Origin: Kudoa neothunni
Lineage: Eukaryota; Cnidaria
NCBI GenBank assembly: GCA_964304625.1
Contig: OZ199840.1
Location: 7,316,001-7,380,000, forward strand
Direction of reading: 5' to 3'
DNA length: 64,000 bases
Of the stretch, positions 48,413-61,217 are shown one piece after another (position 1 is the stretch's first letter; each line of letters starts with the position of its first letter). The notes beneath the pieces were generated by a model. The model was not told where the DNA came from and did not search any database. It saw only the letters and a list, made by a program, of their open reading frames with translations. Position numbers and translations under genes: made by a program.

Positions 48413-51400
48413 ATGATGAAAGATGATTTGGACTATTATGGTGCATTGAACTTGGACCAAAATGTAGAAATGAAGTCACTCTAAAAATTAATCTTATCGT
48501 TAATTGTTCTAGTGTACAACTGATGACGTTAAACGTGCGTACAAAAAATTTTCACAAGCGTTTCATCCAGATCGTCATGTTAATGATCAAATGAATTATG
48601 TATAATATTAGGCGTGATAGAAGTCTTATTAATTTGTGTGTATAGGAGGCGAATGAAGCGTTTTCAAAAATACAAAAAGCATATACTGGTAATTTGGCGG
48701 CAACTTCTCCTATCCTACATTTTCGTTATATAATAGTGTTGATTGATCCAGAAAAGCGTAAACTTTACGATCAAGATTTGCAAAATCAACGAAATACAGA
48801 CAACAAAACAGTATGTACAATTTTAACAACTATAGAATTTTTTTAATGCAATATTTTATTTAGTTAGTACGTTACTCTATTTCCGACTATTCGGTAATTG
48901 GCTATCCCATCTTCCCTATACATTTATATAAACACCACTAAGTAATGATAATAATAGAATGTCGATCTAATACAAGAACGAAAAAAATTGTTGGATGATA
49001 TTGCCGTGTATGGGGCATTGGTTACCCGAGGCAGTTCTAGTGTAACAATAAATATGAAGGAATTAGTGGATCCAAGATTTGAATCAGCTACATTTATTGA
49101 GTAATTAATGTTTAATAGTCGAAAAAATCTCGAGTTGTTTATATCTTGTAGAAAATTGATGGAGACTCGTGTTGTTGGAATAATGGTGCATCAGTCTTCT
49201 GAAGTAACAGTCATCCGCACATCCAATTAATATTATTGTCGTGTGTTGGTTTTGATAGTTTGAATTGTCGCGATCAAATGTGGTCAAATTTGAATCACAA
49301 ATGGTTACGAAAGAAGGACGTGGTCATGGATTATTTGGCGTGGGGGTGAACCACTTGCTTTCACCGTCCACTAGAATCGGCGTATTTTCTACAGCTTTCA
49401 GTTCCCCCCAATATCTACATTTACTTGTCGGATTTAGGCGACATACTATGTGGGGGAAGGTTCTAAACTAGTTTTGAATGCAGTTAAAATCTTAAATGAT
49501 AAAACGTAATCTACTCGCATTATTTTGCTCCATTCATCTATTGGTTTAATTGTTATCTTTTTGGTTGATACATATAATTGAGAGATGTTTCTTTTAGAAA
49601 ATGCAATCTTCTTATGACTGGCGCGCTAAATGATAAGAGTGTATTTGTTGGGTATCAACTAAGTAGGTGTTTCTTTTGCATTCTTGTGACTAAATGAAGC
49701 GCTATGGATGTAAGACTAATTTGAAAATTTGTTTTTAGAGGTTGTACATCCATTGACACCAAACTTCAAAACCACGGTTATATGTGAAAATTTTTTACCA
49801 CCTGAGTTTACACTTAAAGTATCTTACAGCAGCTCCAAGTCATTCTATACCGAAATGTTCACAAAAGTGATTGTACAATTAAATTAAGAAAATTGACAAT
49901 ATTTAATAATTAGGTTGGAAATCAACTGATCACTTATGGAACTGCCCTGTTGTACGGAGTATCTAAAAATCTGACTCTTGGATTATCTGGAAGGTAGTTT
50001 TACGATTTGACAAACAAACAAATATTTTATCTTTACAGTATAAATAAGGAGACAATTAGCGCTGGATATTCGGCCGAATACAATGTCGATAAAATGAATC
50101 GAGTTTATGGTTCGGTAGAAATGTCCCCAGAGGAAGGTGTGGTTTTAAAATTGAAGTAATTGAGCCAAGTCATTTCATATAAATAAGTGTTGGTAGTTAT
50201 CAGCGTCAAAATCAAACCATAACATTCCCAATAATGCTGGCTGATCGAGTGAGTTTGACAGCTGCATTGGTGGGTACATTGGGAGGTGTAATTTGTGCTG
50301 GATTTTTCGATTTGGGTGTTATCAAACTATTAAAATTTTGGGACAAAGAAAAGTATAACAAAAAATTAGCCCAGGAAAAAATTGAAAATCTAAATAGAAT
50401 GAAAATCGACGCCAAATCTGCTGTAATCACTTGATTCCGATAGTTTATTTTTTTAAACACACTTGCATTATTTTGATGCAGATTCTTCTGATGAAACCAA
50501 AATACGATGCAATATTAGCTGATGAGGTTAAGCAAAATGGACTTATAATTTTGAAAGCATTTATGGGAGAAATAAAGCTTTTATCGTCTGACGAGTAGAC
50601 TTTTATCAACTTAGCATTTCTATGAAAGATGGTTTAGGTATTACCCAAATGGTGATGACATTGTGGACTTGAAAATTCCGCTGCAATTCTTAGTAAAAGA
50701 TTCTAAATTGGTTGTAAAGTCCGGTTCTAAGGTAAGGCATGAGGAATTTAATTAATAATTTTGATTGGAGACCCTTTTCAACAACGATTAGATTTATTGC
50801 ACTTAAGAAAAGTTTTTATTTAAAGGTTCATCTATTGATTTAAATATTGGTTAACAATAATTAACATAAAAAGACTTACATTAAGATTATCTGATTTAAA
50901 TATAACTATCGTGGGGAATTTTACAAATTTTTGGGATTTTCCTCTAATATGACGTTTGTATTTGATTTTTATTATCTCAAAGTAAAAACCGATTAATTTT
51001 ACATATTCTACTAAATTTTGTTATATAATTTAAAGTGGATTTAAGGATAAATATTAATGAGTAATTCCAACAACTTTAGTCAAATCAACTTGGAGTTAAA
51101 TTATACTCCAGATTTTTTGTGCGTTTTATAAAACATCTTGAATAACTCGATAGACTTTAATAAGTGTGATTGAGCAGAACAGATACTCATGAAACAATAA
51201 ATTATACAAACTTTTCTTAGCTGTAATTCAATTTTTTCCATTAATTAATATTGCGTTAAATTACACTAAGTGTTGAAATGGTAAATTTTCATTTACATGG
51301 AACTAACTGTTGGCGAAAGTTAATCCTGTATTATTTCAGTTATATTACTCGTTTTTGCCATTCAGCTGATTTAAATGTTGTATCAACACTGTTTAATTAT

Positions 51401-52505
51401 CTAATCGTTCGTTATATGTATTATATTGGATTATAATATATCGAAATTGATTTAACAGTCACAAATCTTACTGAATATCAAAGCTTGCTTAAACGTTTGA
51501 TTAAATCAGGCCTTTACTCAATTACCGAGAATGTCCGAAATATTTAAATAAATTAAATATTAATATCACCTAATTTGATATTCATACCCATAATAACTCA
51601 AATCTTAAAAATGAAGTTATTAAATTCAAATAATTTGCATCACATGAAAAGTGATTTTGAACAATTTTATATAATTATAATACGTTAATTCCGAAATTAC
51701 TTACACATGAAGTAAGCTGGCACTGAATTCTTTCTTATCATTTATTTCATTTGTTTTTTGATTTGTATTTAAATATTAAATTTTTTTGCAATATAACTAA
51801 AATTTGCTTTTCTTAGAAACTAATATCGTTTTCAATTTTGGGGGACTTGATATTTCGTCAGATTTTTATCTCTATTCTCATTGGTAATAAAACGTTTTAA
51901 ATATTAAAATTTTTAAGGATTTAAAATGAACTCGGCATATTTATTCTACAGAAAGAGTTCTTGTTTTAATTAAATCGCTCGAGAACGAGAATTCTCGACG
52001 TTACAAACCTTCAATATTTTAAAACTAATAATCCCCAAAATCTTAAATAATGTAATAAATAAAAATAAGTTAATCTTCATTTTAATTCTAAAAAATATCA
52101 TTTACTTTAAAATATTGAGCGTAATCGTCATTGTGCATTTTTGAGTAAAATTTATAAAAGCGAAAATAATTGAAAGTTATAATTTAATTTTTTTAATAAT
52201 ATATTATTTAATTGATAAATCGAATTAATTGAATCACATGCCATTATCTGAGTTGAAAGGGTGATTCATTTGCTAAATTAAGCAAGTAAACATTCAACTT
52301 TAGTATAATATTCCTGGATTCTACAAGATCGACACCAACAATCCTGTTTTTATAAAAATCTTGTACAGTTTTCGTGGCCATGTACATCAATTCAGTGCAA
52401 ACATTGATGATGCTATTGTATTGCCTAAGAAATGTAACTGTTTAGTGTTCTTTCTTCGTGTTAATCATTCTTTGTTTAGGTCATCTGATAGATCCTGATG
52501 AATAA
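48413..52505 (+). CDS. DNAJC11: DNAJC11 mitochondrial J-domain protein, multi-exon
   Basis: DNAJC11 associates with MICOS and the outer membrane and supports cristae organisation. The start MMKDDLDYYGALNLDQN leads to the J domain: TDDVKRAYKKFSQAFHPDRH (HPD present), EANEAFSKIQKAYT and VLIDPEKRKLYDQDLQ. Then RGSSSVTINMKELVDPRF matches the family GTISVGVDATDLFDRY strand. The middle forms the DUF3395-associated beta region. Near 50200-50420 comes ITFPIMLADRVSLTAAL with a charged coiled coil (FWDKEKYNKKLAQEKIENL), then NGLIILKAFMGEIK and VDLKIPLQFLVKDSKLVV. After a 1.57-kb intron the last exons give NIPGFYKIDTNNPVF, ILYSFRGHVHQF and HLIDPDE, the family C-terminus. Other introns are short. Confidence 0.92.
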
Positions 52506-52660
52506 ATGACAAATCTCACCCAATAAATTTATCATCGCAATGAATTGCATATGTAGACAAACGTGAATACGTTAATTTCTATAAATATGTTCAAATTTTG
52601 CCTATTTGTTTTGTGTATGTGTTCGCTTAAATCGGATTAGCTCTTCGGCGTGTCATTAGC

Positions 52661-55540
52661 ATGGAAAATAGCTTAGAAAAAATTGTGGAAAAACTTAAAT
52701 TATTATCTAATACGAATATTAGTGGTACCATAGGAATTTGCATAAACCGTAATTGTTATTGAATCTCGGTATTTGATAGAAAATCCAAACGATTGGTGGT
52801 ACAAGGCTCAATATATTCTACAAAATCATTTCACGAATGTCCCCCTTATGTTAGAGTCTAATGAATGGGTTGATTGCGAAACTAATTCAAATAACGCCCA
52901 TCCATCAAATCAATCATTATCTCACCAGTTAAACGATGATATGCTTTATTTTGTAAAAAATGGTTCTTATAAGGTAATCAACATATTTTCTCACATGTTC
53001 CATTTACATATCAATATTATTCTTGATATACAAAATTTAAGGTCAAAGTTTTCAGAACCACATCATTATTATACACAGAGTATATATATATATATATATA
53101 TATATTTAATTTCTATTAAATTTATTGATTAAGTATGTATCAAAATATTTATGTTGATTACAAAAAAAACAGTGTGTTTGACAAGTTCGCCCCTCACAGG
53201 TGCCTATTATTTATCATTTATCATTTTTTGGTCGTAGTTGGTTAGTTTGGTCGTTGTTAGCTAATAGTCTATATGTTATGTACGACTGGGAAAAGACTTT
53301 CTATTTGAACCTACTTTTACATTATGTATATACTTTTGATGTAATAAGGATGATAGCATATTATTATCGTAAGGTATTTTATGATGCGACCCTGTGTGTG
53401 CATCCTCAAGAAAATCCTTCCATATTTATGCTTAGTCAAAGTTGCGTAAGAATTATTGCTTTTGGTCTTGTATTTTATCTACATATAGAAAAATATGTAT
53501 TCATCTATTTACGACAGTTTGTATGAAGAATATAAGTAGAATTGATTGTAAACATATTTCTTTGTAGTTCCTCAACAATGTGTTACCCAAAATTAGTGTT
53601 TGAAACATCCAATGTAAGAAATGTGAAGTTTATTTTGAATTTTCGTAGAAGTTTAGTTTTTTTCAATCTCTCAATAGACGAATATATTGATATCGTTCTA
53701 AATGGGTTGTTTATTCTCGATAATAATGTAAAATTATTTATTGTCGATTTGTCTTGTGAGAGTTGTTGTAGAAAAATATTTCTATCTACACTAAAAAAAT
53801 CACCTATGAAATGATATATGACCGAATAAATAATGTAACAATATCATTTTATTCATTATTTATCCACTGTTTGTTTAGAAGAATAATTTATTGCGCTCTT
53901 TATTTGTCAATCCTACCAATACTATAAGAATCAAAGACAACTATTCAACTGTCCTAATTGAGTACGAAAGTTTTATTCCAAACAAGTGGTATGATTTATT
54001 ATTGTATCTCATTTGCATGATGATTTACAATATAGGATTAAATTAGCTATTAAATGTGTGTATCTTACTGTTGATCATGTTGTAAAGAGTAGTTTATGCT
54101 TTATCCAATATATAATTTTGTTACCTAGATTTATTTCAATGACTGTATTTTCCAATGGTTTACAATGCGTCAAAATTTGAATCAAAATTATTCAAAATCC
54201 ATTCGAATTAAACTTGTATATAGTTAATGTAGTGATTTCTTTTTTTTATAAGATTATTATAAAAATTCTGCTTTTTAAAAATAGATTGTAAATACCTATG
54301 GGATCAAGTCAAATTGAGTCTCTTTTACATCATTATAGACTAGATTTGATGTAAAGGTTTTGTTTCTAAATTTAATAGAATTTCGATTCTACTGTGCAAT
54401 TAGTAAATATTAAAGAAAAGCTGTATTGTAGTAGATACAAGTAGGACAAATATATTGTGATTATATGTGTAAAAATATCGTTAATATTTAATGGTGGCGT
54501 CATAATTCAATTCCATCGTGAGATTAGCTATTTTACAAAAAATAATGGGAATCGCAAATGAAAGTGAATTTTTAGTAAGTCGCTTTATTTTAATGTGTGT
54601 CAAATAACAAATAAAATTTATATTCACTAATCTGTGCTGGTTTTGTATTATTGAATATGGTAGATACAATTTTATGGCTTTTAAATTAATGAATATTGCT
54701 TTGGTGTTATTTTTGTATTTATTGAGTCAAATTTGTTGTAGGAAAATCCTTATGTTATAGAAATTTTATCAACTCAACGAGGCACCAATAAACTAATAGA
54801 AATCGCTAATAATAATCCTAAAAAACTTGCGAAACAAGTAATCACAGGTATTCTATCTGATTGTGATTTTTATCAATTTATCTTCTTAATAATAATAAGG
54901 GCTTTACAGAATATCATTCTACAAAGGGGGTCAAAGTATCTTACGAAATAACTCTCTGTTAATTGATTGGTTGGTTACACTTTTTCGTCGACATAATATT
55001 GTACGCCCTCAATTGCTACTTTTCTTGTTAAATAATGGCATACAATTAGAATGCCGAAATTGTCCTTACAATCATTCGAATTTTTTCGTTTATTGCTGCT
55101 TTATGATCACAGTTTTGGCCAATATTTTCTATTCGAGATCAATTCCAGTAAATTTGCGCAATATAAGCATTTATAGAACAAGAGATGTACCTGTGTTAAT
55201 ATGATTATGATTGGTGTGTGTAGATGGAGAAAAAAACTTGTTGGAAAATATCTCTTACCTTCTGGATTTACTCAAAAAGTCTGCTGATGATACTGAACGT
55301 CACGAAATTTTATGTTTTCTCACTCCAGTATCTTAAAATTTAATCGAACTTACTCTTATCTGATTATCAAGTTATTCAGCTCAATAAATGAAGAAAAATA
55401 TGCCCGTACTATTTTGAGTAGAATTGACAACGCTGGTGCTTTGTGCTATATGGAAGTAGATTGCTTATGTCGTACTTCTTTAATTTTCATTAGGATCTTA
55501 TTATGTGTTTGTTTAATACCAAACCAAATAAGGTAATATT
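52661..55540 (+). CDS. Exons of an uncertain protein, possibly the N-terminal half of the formin
   Basis: MENSLEKIVEKLKLLSNTN opens a series of exons: NPNDWWYKAQYILQNHFTN, then VPIIYHLSFFGRSWLVW onward (53198-53523), SNVRNVKFILNFRRSLVFF, NPYVIEILSTQRGTNKLIE and WLVTLFRRHNIVRPQLLLF. The order and spacing fit alpha-helical armadillo repeats of a formin GBD/FH3 region just upstream of the FH1-FH2 exons on the same strand. No diagnostic FH3 motif was recognised, so a separate gene is possible. A (TA)n tract at 53081-53106 interrupts one intron. Confidence 0.35.
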
Positions 55541-55639
55541 TTTTGGTAGTTAAAATACTTTGAAATTCTATTATTAGAATAAGTTTTACATCAATAAAAG
55601 GTTCCGATTGATATTTATTCATCTTTTTTTTATTTTTAT

Positions 55640-57345
55640 GCAGCTGTCAATCCAAAATATCAGTGGACAAAATGCTCAAACTGCTGGGTAGATACAATAA
55701 GGAAATATTACCACATCAACGCATGGGATTTGGAACAATGTACCACTTCAAAGGGGCCCTGAGTGGAGTCCAAATTTTGAAGCACATCTATTTTTCAAAC
55801 TCTTTCCATATTTATGAAAATCCTGATCAGTTTAAGAAAGTAATGCTTGATAAAATGGAATTTTTAAGTTTCTGGCCTAGCTAATGAAAGCCGATGCTAT
55901 TGTAATGGAAATGGCTAATCATGGAAATGAACGTTTGAACTGTATAGAAATGTTTGAGATTCCTCATGCGGATAATTTTAAAAAATCGAATGATAAATGT
56001 ATTAGTTTTTGAATATTTACTAGAAAATAAGTAATATATAAACGTATACTAGTAGATAATCCACTTCAAATTCCACCTCCACCACCTACTTTGCCTACTA
56101 GAAATTTAGGTAAATTTTCAAATAAACAGTCGATATGTTGAATACTTTTTAGATCCAATTAAAACAATCCAACTTAGATGGGAATCTATTAACGATGCCG
56201 ATATTATCAAGTTGGTGGGTTAAACTGTGATAGTTTTTTCGACTTTTGAAATAGAAATATTGATAAAACAATCTGGAATAAAATAGAACACTTTAGTACT
56301 ATTGATCCGCAACAAATCATGACGCTTTTCACTATTCATCCTGCCACAATAGTATATTAACAGATACTTTGGTCTGTGTAATAGTATAAAAACAGAAATA
56401 TGCCTAAAGCCGCCTCAGAACAATTTCAAATCAACCTCAATTATTGACACCAACAGAGCTCAATCAATAGCTATTATTCTTAAGAAATTCCCCAGCTTTA
56501 AAAATATCGAAAACGCGTTACTTCATTTTGATATAGATGTTCTTGAATACGATTCACTCAAAAGTATTTCAGTTTAGATTTAAAAAAAATTTTTGAATGT
56601 GAAATAGCAATTAAAAAAAATTATGCCTACCGATAGGGAAATTGAATTATTAAAAAATATAACAAAACAATATGGTAGCACAATCCAACTTGGAATAGCT
56701 GAAAAGTTCATGATATTCATCAACAGTATCAATTTTGCAAGAGAACGTGTTAAGATATTGCTTTTTGTGTATAAAAGCATCCGATTTAATGAAGTTAAAT
56801 ATTTAATTTCCCCTCAATTACACCTCTATCGAATCTATAGGAATGCGATGAACTTTTAAATATTTGGAATCTAGCTATGGATGAAGCAATCAATTCCCAC
56901 GATCTAAAGGTGTTTCTTTCAATCATTTTTAATGTAGGAAATTGTCTAAATATCAATTATAACGGTAATTATTCCACTGAAAATTATCATATTTTACACT
57001 CAGGCTCATATATAATTGAAGAGATATGGGTTCAATATTTCATTTATTGAACAACTTTCATTCATAAAAAGATACACTGAATAAAAAATCACTTTTATTC
57101 CACGTATGTGATATTGCAGTCAGGCAATTTCCCCCTGATTGCCTCCAAATTTGTTCCAAACTTTCACATACATCCACAAGGCTGCAAAAGTAATACCATT
57201 TCAAGTTTAATAATTAAAGGTCTTTAGATGGATTTCTCCCACTTCAAATCAAAACTTCACTCATTAAATCAAAATTTTCATGTTTGCTGGGGTTTACTTC
57301 AAACCATACATGCATCAACGGTCGATCAGGAGTCTTATTTAAGGT
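55640..57345 (+). CDS. Formin, FH1-FH2 part
   Basis: Formins nucleate and elongate actin filaments through the FH2 dimer. A short FH1 (NPLQIPPPPPTLPTRNLG) precedes LRWESINDADIIKL and KTIWNKIEHFST. The FH2 core follows: DTNRAQSIAIILKKFPSFKN, ALLHFDIDVLEYDSL, MPTDREIELLKNITKQYGST, LGIAEKFMIFINSINFARER, DELLNIWNLAMDEAI, VFLSIIFNVGNCLNIN and NKKSLLFHVCDIAVRQFPPD. These match the family landmarks RAQNIAILLR, LPTEEEIELLKEY, VLAIGNYLN and TLLHYLV in order. About ten short introns are needed. The FH1 has one proline run, fewer than most diaphanous formins. The FH2 C-terminus and any DAD lie beyond 57345 and were not traced; KIDKEYQMHINENK near 57615 may belong. Confidence 0.75.
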
Positions 57346-60300
57346 AGAGTTATTTTATTTTGGTGCAAATATCGCATTGTGTACAGAAGTTGTTCATTAC
57401 TTACGACAATAAAAAAAAAAATTGAAGTCTGCAAAATTAACTTTAATAAGATGGAAAAATAAATTTATTAACACATTAATCTATTTCGGATACGACCAAA
57501 AACAAATTCGCCATTTTCAGGTGGAGCATTTTCGAGATTGAGTCTGAGTTAACTGTTAATGATAGGTCGAATCCTTCTTTCGCTTGCTCAGTGACTTTTC
57601 AGTCAAGATTGACAAAGAGTATCAAATGCATATAAACGAGAATAAAATTGGAAATTCCAGAGAGCTTCAAACACTCAGTCGGAAAAAGTAAGATATAATA
57701 AGCGTTCTATATATTATATAAACGAATTTTTAAGATAATCTTTGATGATTCTCGCAATACTGTGAGCATTTCCACCTCGTCAGCAGGTAAATTTTATATT
57801 TTGTTTCTATTTATATTGATACAAGACCGTGAAAAGTACATTCCCGCTGAAGAACATATGAAATTTGTTCAAACTCTCTTATAATTTATAACTACTATTA
57901 GTTACACATCGAATATATACGTCTTCACATGACATTTAATTTAGGCAACTTTATTAACTTTGCTTGAAAAAATCTATAATTAAGGAACTCGAACAAAATT
58001 TAAAGGTAAATCACCCATTCAAATATTTCACTAACTAAGAAAATATTCGAATAATAAAATTATGTAAAACTTGAAAATAACTAAATAACAAGGTGGATGC
58101 GATGAGGGATAGTGTAAAAAATAATTCCGGGACATCTTAATTATCAAAGTAGCAAAATCTTAAGCTAAAAACAATGAATTAAATTACTTCAGTAAGGTAA
58201 AAAATTATTTCCTAAATTAAGTCGTTTTCATAGCGTAAGAGCACCAAATAGCATCTAAAAGATGAGAATGTGATGTTTATGATTAGCAAATATAATTTTT
58301 AACGTTTATTTTTTGGAAAAATCGAATGTTTAAATCAAAATTACATTTCCTTGTTATGTGATGTAAAATCAACTGGTAAATATTAAAATATTATAGAAAT
58401 ATAGAAAAACCACCATTATTTTTAAAACTTTCCTCAAAAATTTATACAGTATAACTAGGACATGCAATATTCGACATTTTTATGCATAAAGGAGATTATA
58501 CATCGATCTGTGTAAACATTTCTATAACGTAAAAAACACGAATTAACATTACACAGAATGAAACAAAATTATAGTTTAGTTCCACCATTTTAATATAATT
58601 ATAATATCACAGGGATTTTATCTATGGAAAGGGATGTTCTCTCACCTAAAAGAATATCCCCTAATCTACAATAAATTTTTTGCAGTTGAAGACAACGGTT
58701 TGTTTAAAAATATTGTCGGAAAAGTTGGCGCTGCCGAAATCTCGTTTTAACAATTTAATTAAGTGCTTATAAACAAAGATTTTGACATTAGAAAGTGAAC
58801 ATACCGTAGGACAATATTTTTAGGAAAAACTTCTAGGTCATGTGTGATTATCTATTATTTTAGATGGTAACCCATCATAAACTACAGCCGAAGCAAGATG
58901 AATCTTTATTTTTATTTGTATGGTCCCCAAATAGCGAAAGAGACTAGGAGAAGCATGCTTTAACGATTTTATCATTGTACGATGCTTCAAAAATGCAAAA
59001 TTTTTCTTCGCGTGGTTTTGTTTTTTAGGTAATTTTAACTTTTTATATTTGGAAACAGATTCATTGTAAATAATTTCTAATGAATTTAATCCACAATACA
59101 ATAATTCGAATCACGTCTTTTTATGATTTTTCTTATTAGGAAGTGGCTATTCGCGCGGTAAATAATATTCAGGTGGCGCTAGTTCTGGCTATATTTAATT
59201 ATTTCTGACCCCTAGGAGCGAATCGGTGGGTCAGAACAACTTAAATATAACAGATTTTAACAAATTAAATCTGTAGATAGCTTATAAGTAAGAGTTGCTG
59301 AGATTAAAAATTTCCAGTGCGCAAGTGTACATGCCATTTAGGATCAAATTTTACGGTGCCAATAGCCTCTGCCTTCTTATTATGGTGCTTCTTCCGAAAA
59401 AATCAGAAAAAATTTAAGTCGAACCCTCCTGATAAAATCGACGATTTAAATCGAAAATTGCATGCCCTAATTATAACAGAAATCTAGAATAAAATAATTA
59501 CTTTTTAAAACAAGAAAAGATTAGGCATAAACTTTAAAGACAATATAATCTATAGAATCAAGTAACATGTTTAATATACGTTCAATAATACATTATCAAA
59601 TTCCTATTTCACATTTATATCAGGTAATAAATACTTTAATTATTATTTTCACAACAAAATAGAACATTTAATGAGAATAAGATTCGCAAACACTCAGATT
59701 GAATTTTGCAACAGTTTCATACATCTGAAACAAATAGTAATAGGTTTCTCATCAATTTACCGCAAAAAAACACTCAAACTTTGAAAATATTGTTAATTTA
59801 TTTGGTGTATGTTAAGTATTTGTTTATGTATTCACAAACTTCGCGAAAGTTTGAACACTTCCGCTAATCTGAACGCGGTCCATTTTTAATCTGTGTTTTC
59901 TCTGCACTGCCTGCTTACAAAATACATAACAGTGTACTAAGTTATAGCGAAATAAATAAGTTCTAGGTCTAGTTCTTAGGATTTTGGGCTTCATGGATGT
60001 TTCTTTCCATTAATGGAAAGATATAACAACTTTGTCTTATTTTCAAAAACTTTCCTCCTAACCATGTTATCTCCCAAGTTTTTTTGTGTATGGAAAACGC
60101 ATTTATAAATAATAAATTCATTAAATAGAAAAATAACACCATAGGCCGTCATTACTGATTGTGGATTGACCCGAATTCTCAACGTTTTCAATCTCGTCAG
60201 ATTCTTAAAACATAACAATTGTAAAGTATTCATAATCATTTGAATTACTATGGGTGAAATCCAACTCAATTATCGCTACGATAAAATTAAAAGCGCGAGT

Positions 60301-60416
60301 CACGTGATTGTCGATAGAGGTAATAACCGCATAACTTCAAATTTATCCATCAGAAAAACTTAAAACTTGATCTAAATAATAATTATTGTTTTATCTATCA
60401 AGTGGTGTGAGAAAAA
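57346..60416. other. Mostly gene-free stretch with old repeats
   Basis: The end of the formin may reach about 57720. A stem of tctgaccc with gggtcaga at 59205-59237 could form a small hairpin. gaacacttccgctaatctgaacgc near 59850 and caaacactcagattgaattttgc near 59685 resemble opposed tips of a pogo-type element. ORFs at 58838-59101 and 59991-60269 show no family motif. Confidence 0.35.
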
Positions 60417-60636
60417 TTAGGGATAATTTTTCCCCCCAAAAATTCATTGGAGTGTAATTTTGTTATAATTTTTCTGATTTTTTATATTTAGTTATAATAT
60501 TTTAAAATCAAATATTTCTCACCCTTTTGAAAGATTAGAAAAAATTATGTATCCCATGAAGAGAAAACAAATCACGTATACAACCAATAACTCCTTGTTG
60601 GGGTAAAAATTTACCCAAATTCATTAGAGGGTTAAT
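60417..60636. repeat. piggyBac-like terminal fragments (fourth family)
   Basis: ttggggtaaaaatttaccc then aaattcattagagggttaa ends at a TTAA near 60633, with an AGGG tip and a subterminal palindrome as in the other piggyBac families here. A diverged direct copy, gggataatttttcccccc then aaaaattcattggagtgtaa, lies near 60419. This looks like two partly overlapping element ends; no coding remains. Confidence 0.4.
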
Positions 60637-60813
60637 ATGAAAATATTATTGAAAAGAAAGAATAAAGTATGTGCACATTACGTCGCTCACTTAACAAAGT
60701 CTTCCGAATGTGGATATTTCGAAACTTTTTTAAGTTCCAATATTTTGTTTGATTTCTATAATCATAATATTTAAGAACTACTTTAACCACAATAGATTAA
60801 AATCAGTGGTCTG

Positions 60814-61069
60814 GCGCATGCGCGAATGGTGATGAGTTAGGTTGTCCCTCCTCAATTACCCAATTTTTATAACAAAAATAAATAAAAAACTTCTGTCAAC
60901 TTATTTGAATTTTAAAACATGGACCTGCAAATCAAGCAGATAGGCATATTTGTGATTTTGGACCATTAGTTTAAGACGATAACGTCTATTGTTAAATTCT
61001 ATTTGAATCAATCGATATCTAAGAGGAGGAACTATAGAAATTTTTTTTCAAATATCACGCAAGCGCAGC
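60814..61069 (+). promoter_or_regulatory. GCGC motifs upstream of the DDX6-like gene
   Basis: gcgcatgcgcg (60814-60824) and tcacgcaagcgcag (61056-61069) lie about 400 and 150 bp upstream of the start codon. The first is a near-perfect NRF1-type palindrome. Confidence 0.4.
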
Positions 61070-61217
61070 TTTTAATGTTCCTTATTCTTTAGACTTGCGC
61101 AACAGTTCAGTTAGAAGTGACTACAATATTCTTTAGTCATCAGTTAGTTGGTATATAAACTTGTGTATATTTGTCGGTAATTATTAACAGATAGAATAAT
61201 ATCTTAAATAAAAAACA

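Noticed and set aside
50732-52303. DNAJC11 ending near 50791 through an early stop
   Set aside because: The true C-terminus (GFYKID...YSFRGHVHQ...HLIDPDE) was found at about 52304-52505 after a 1.57-kb intron.
53081-53106. (TA)n tract as a functional signal
   Set aside because: A simple microsatellite, like the one at 13754-13774, with no further structure.
59991-60269. 92-codon minus-strand ORF as a transposase fragment
   Set aside because: No DDE motif or cysteine-rich domain could be recognised.
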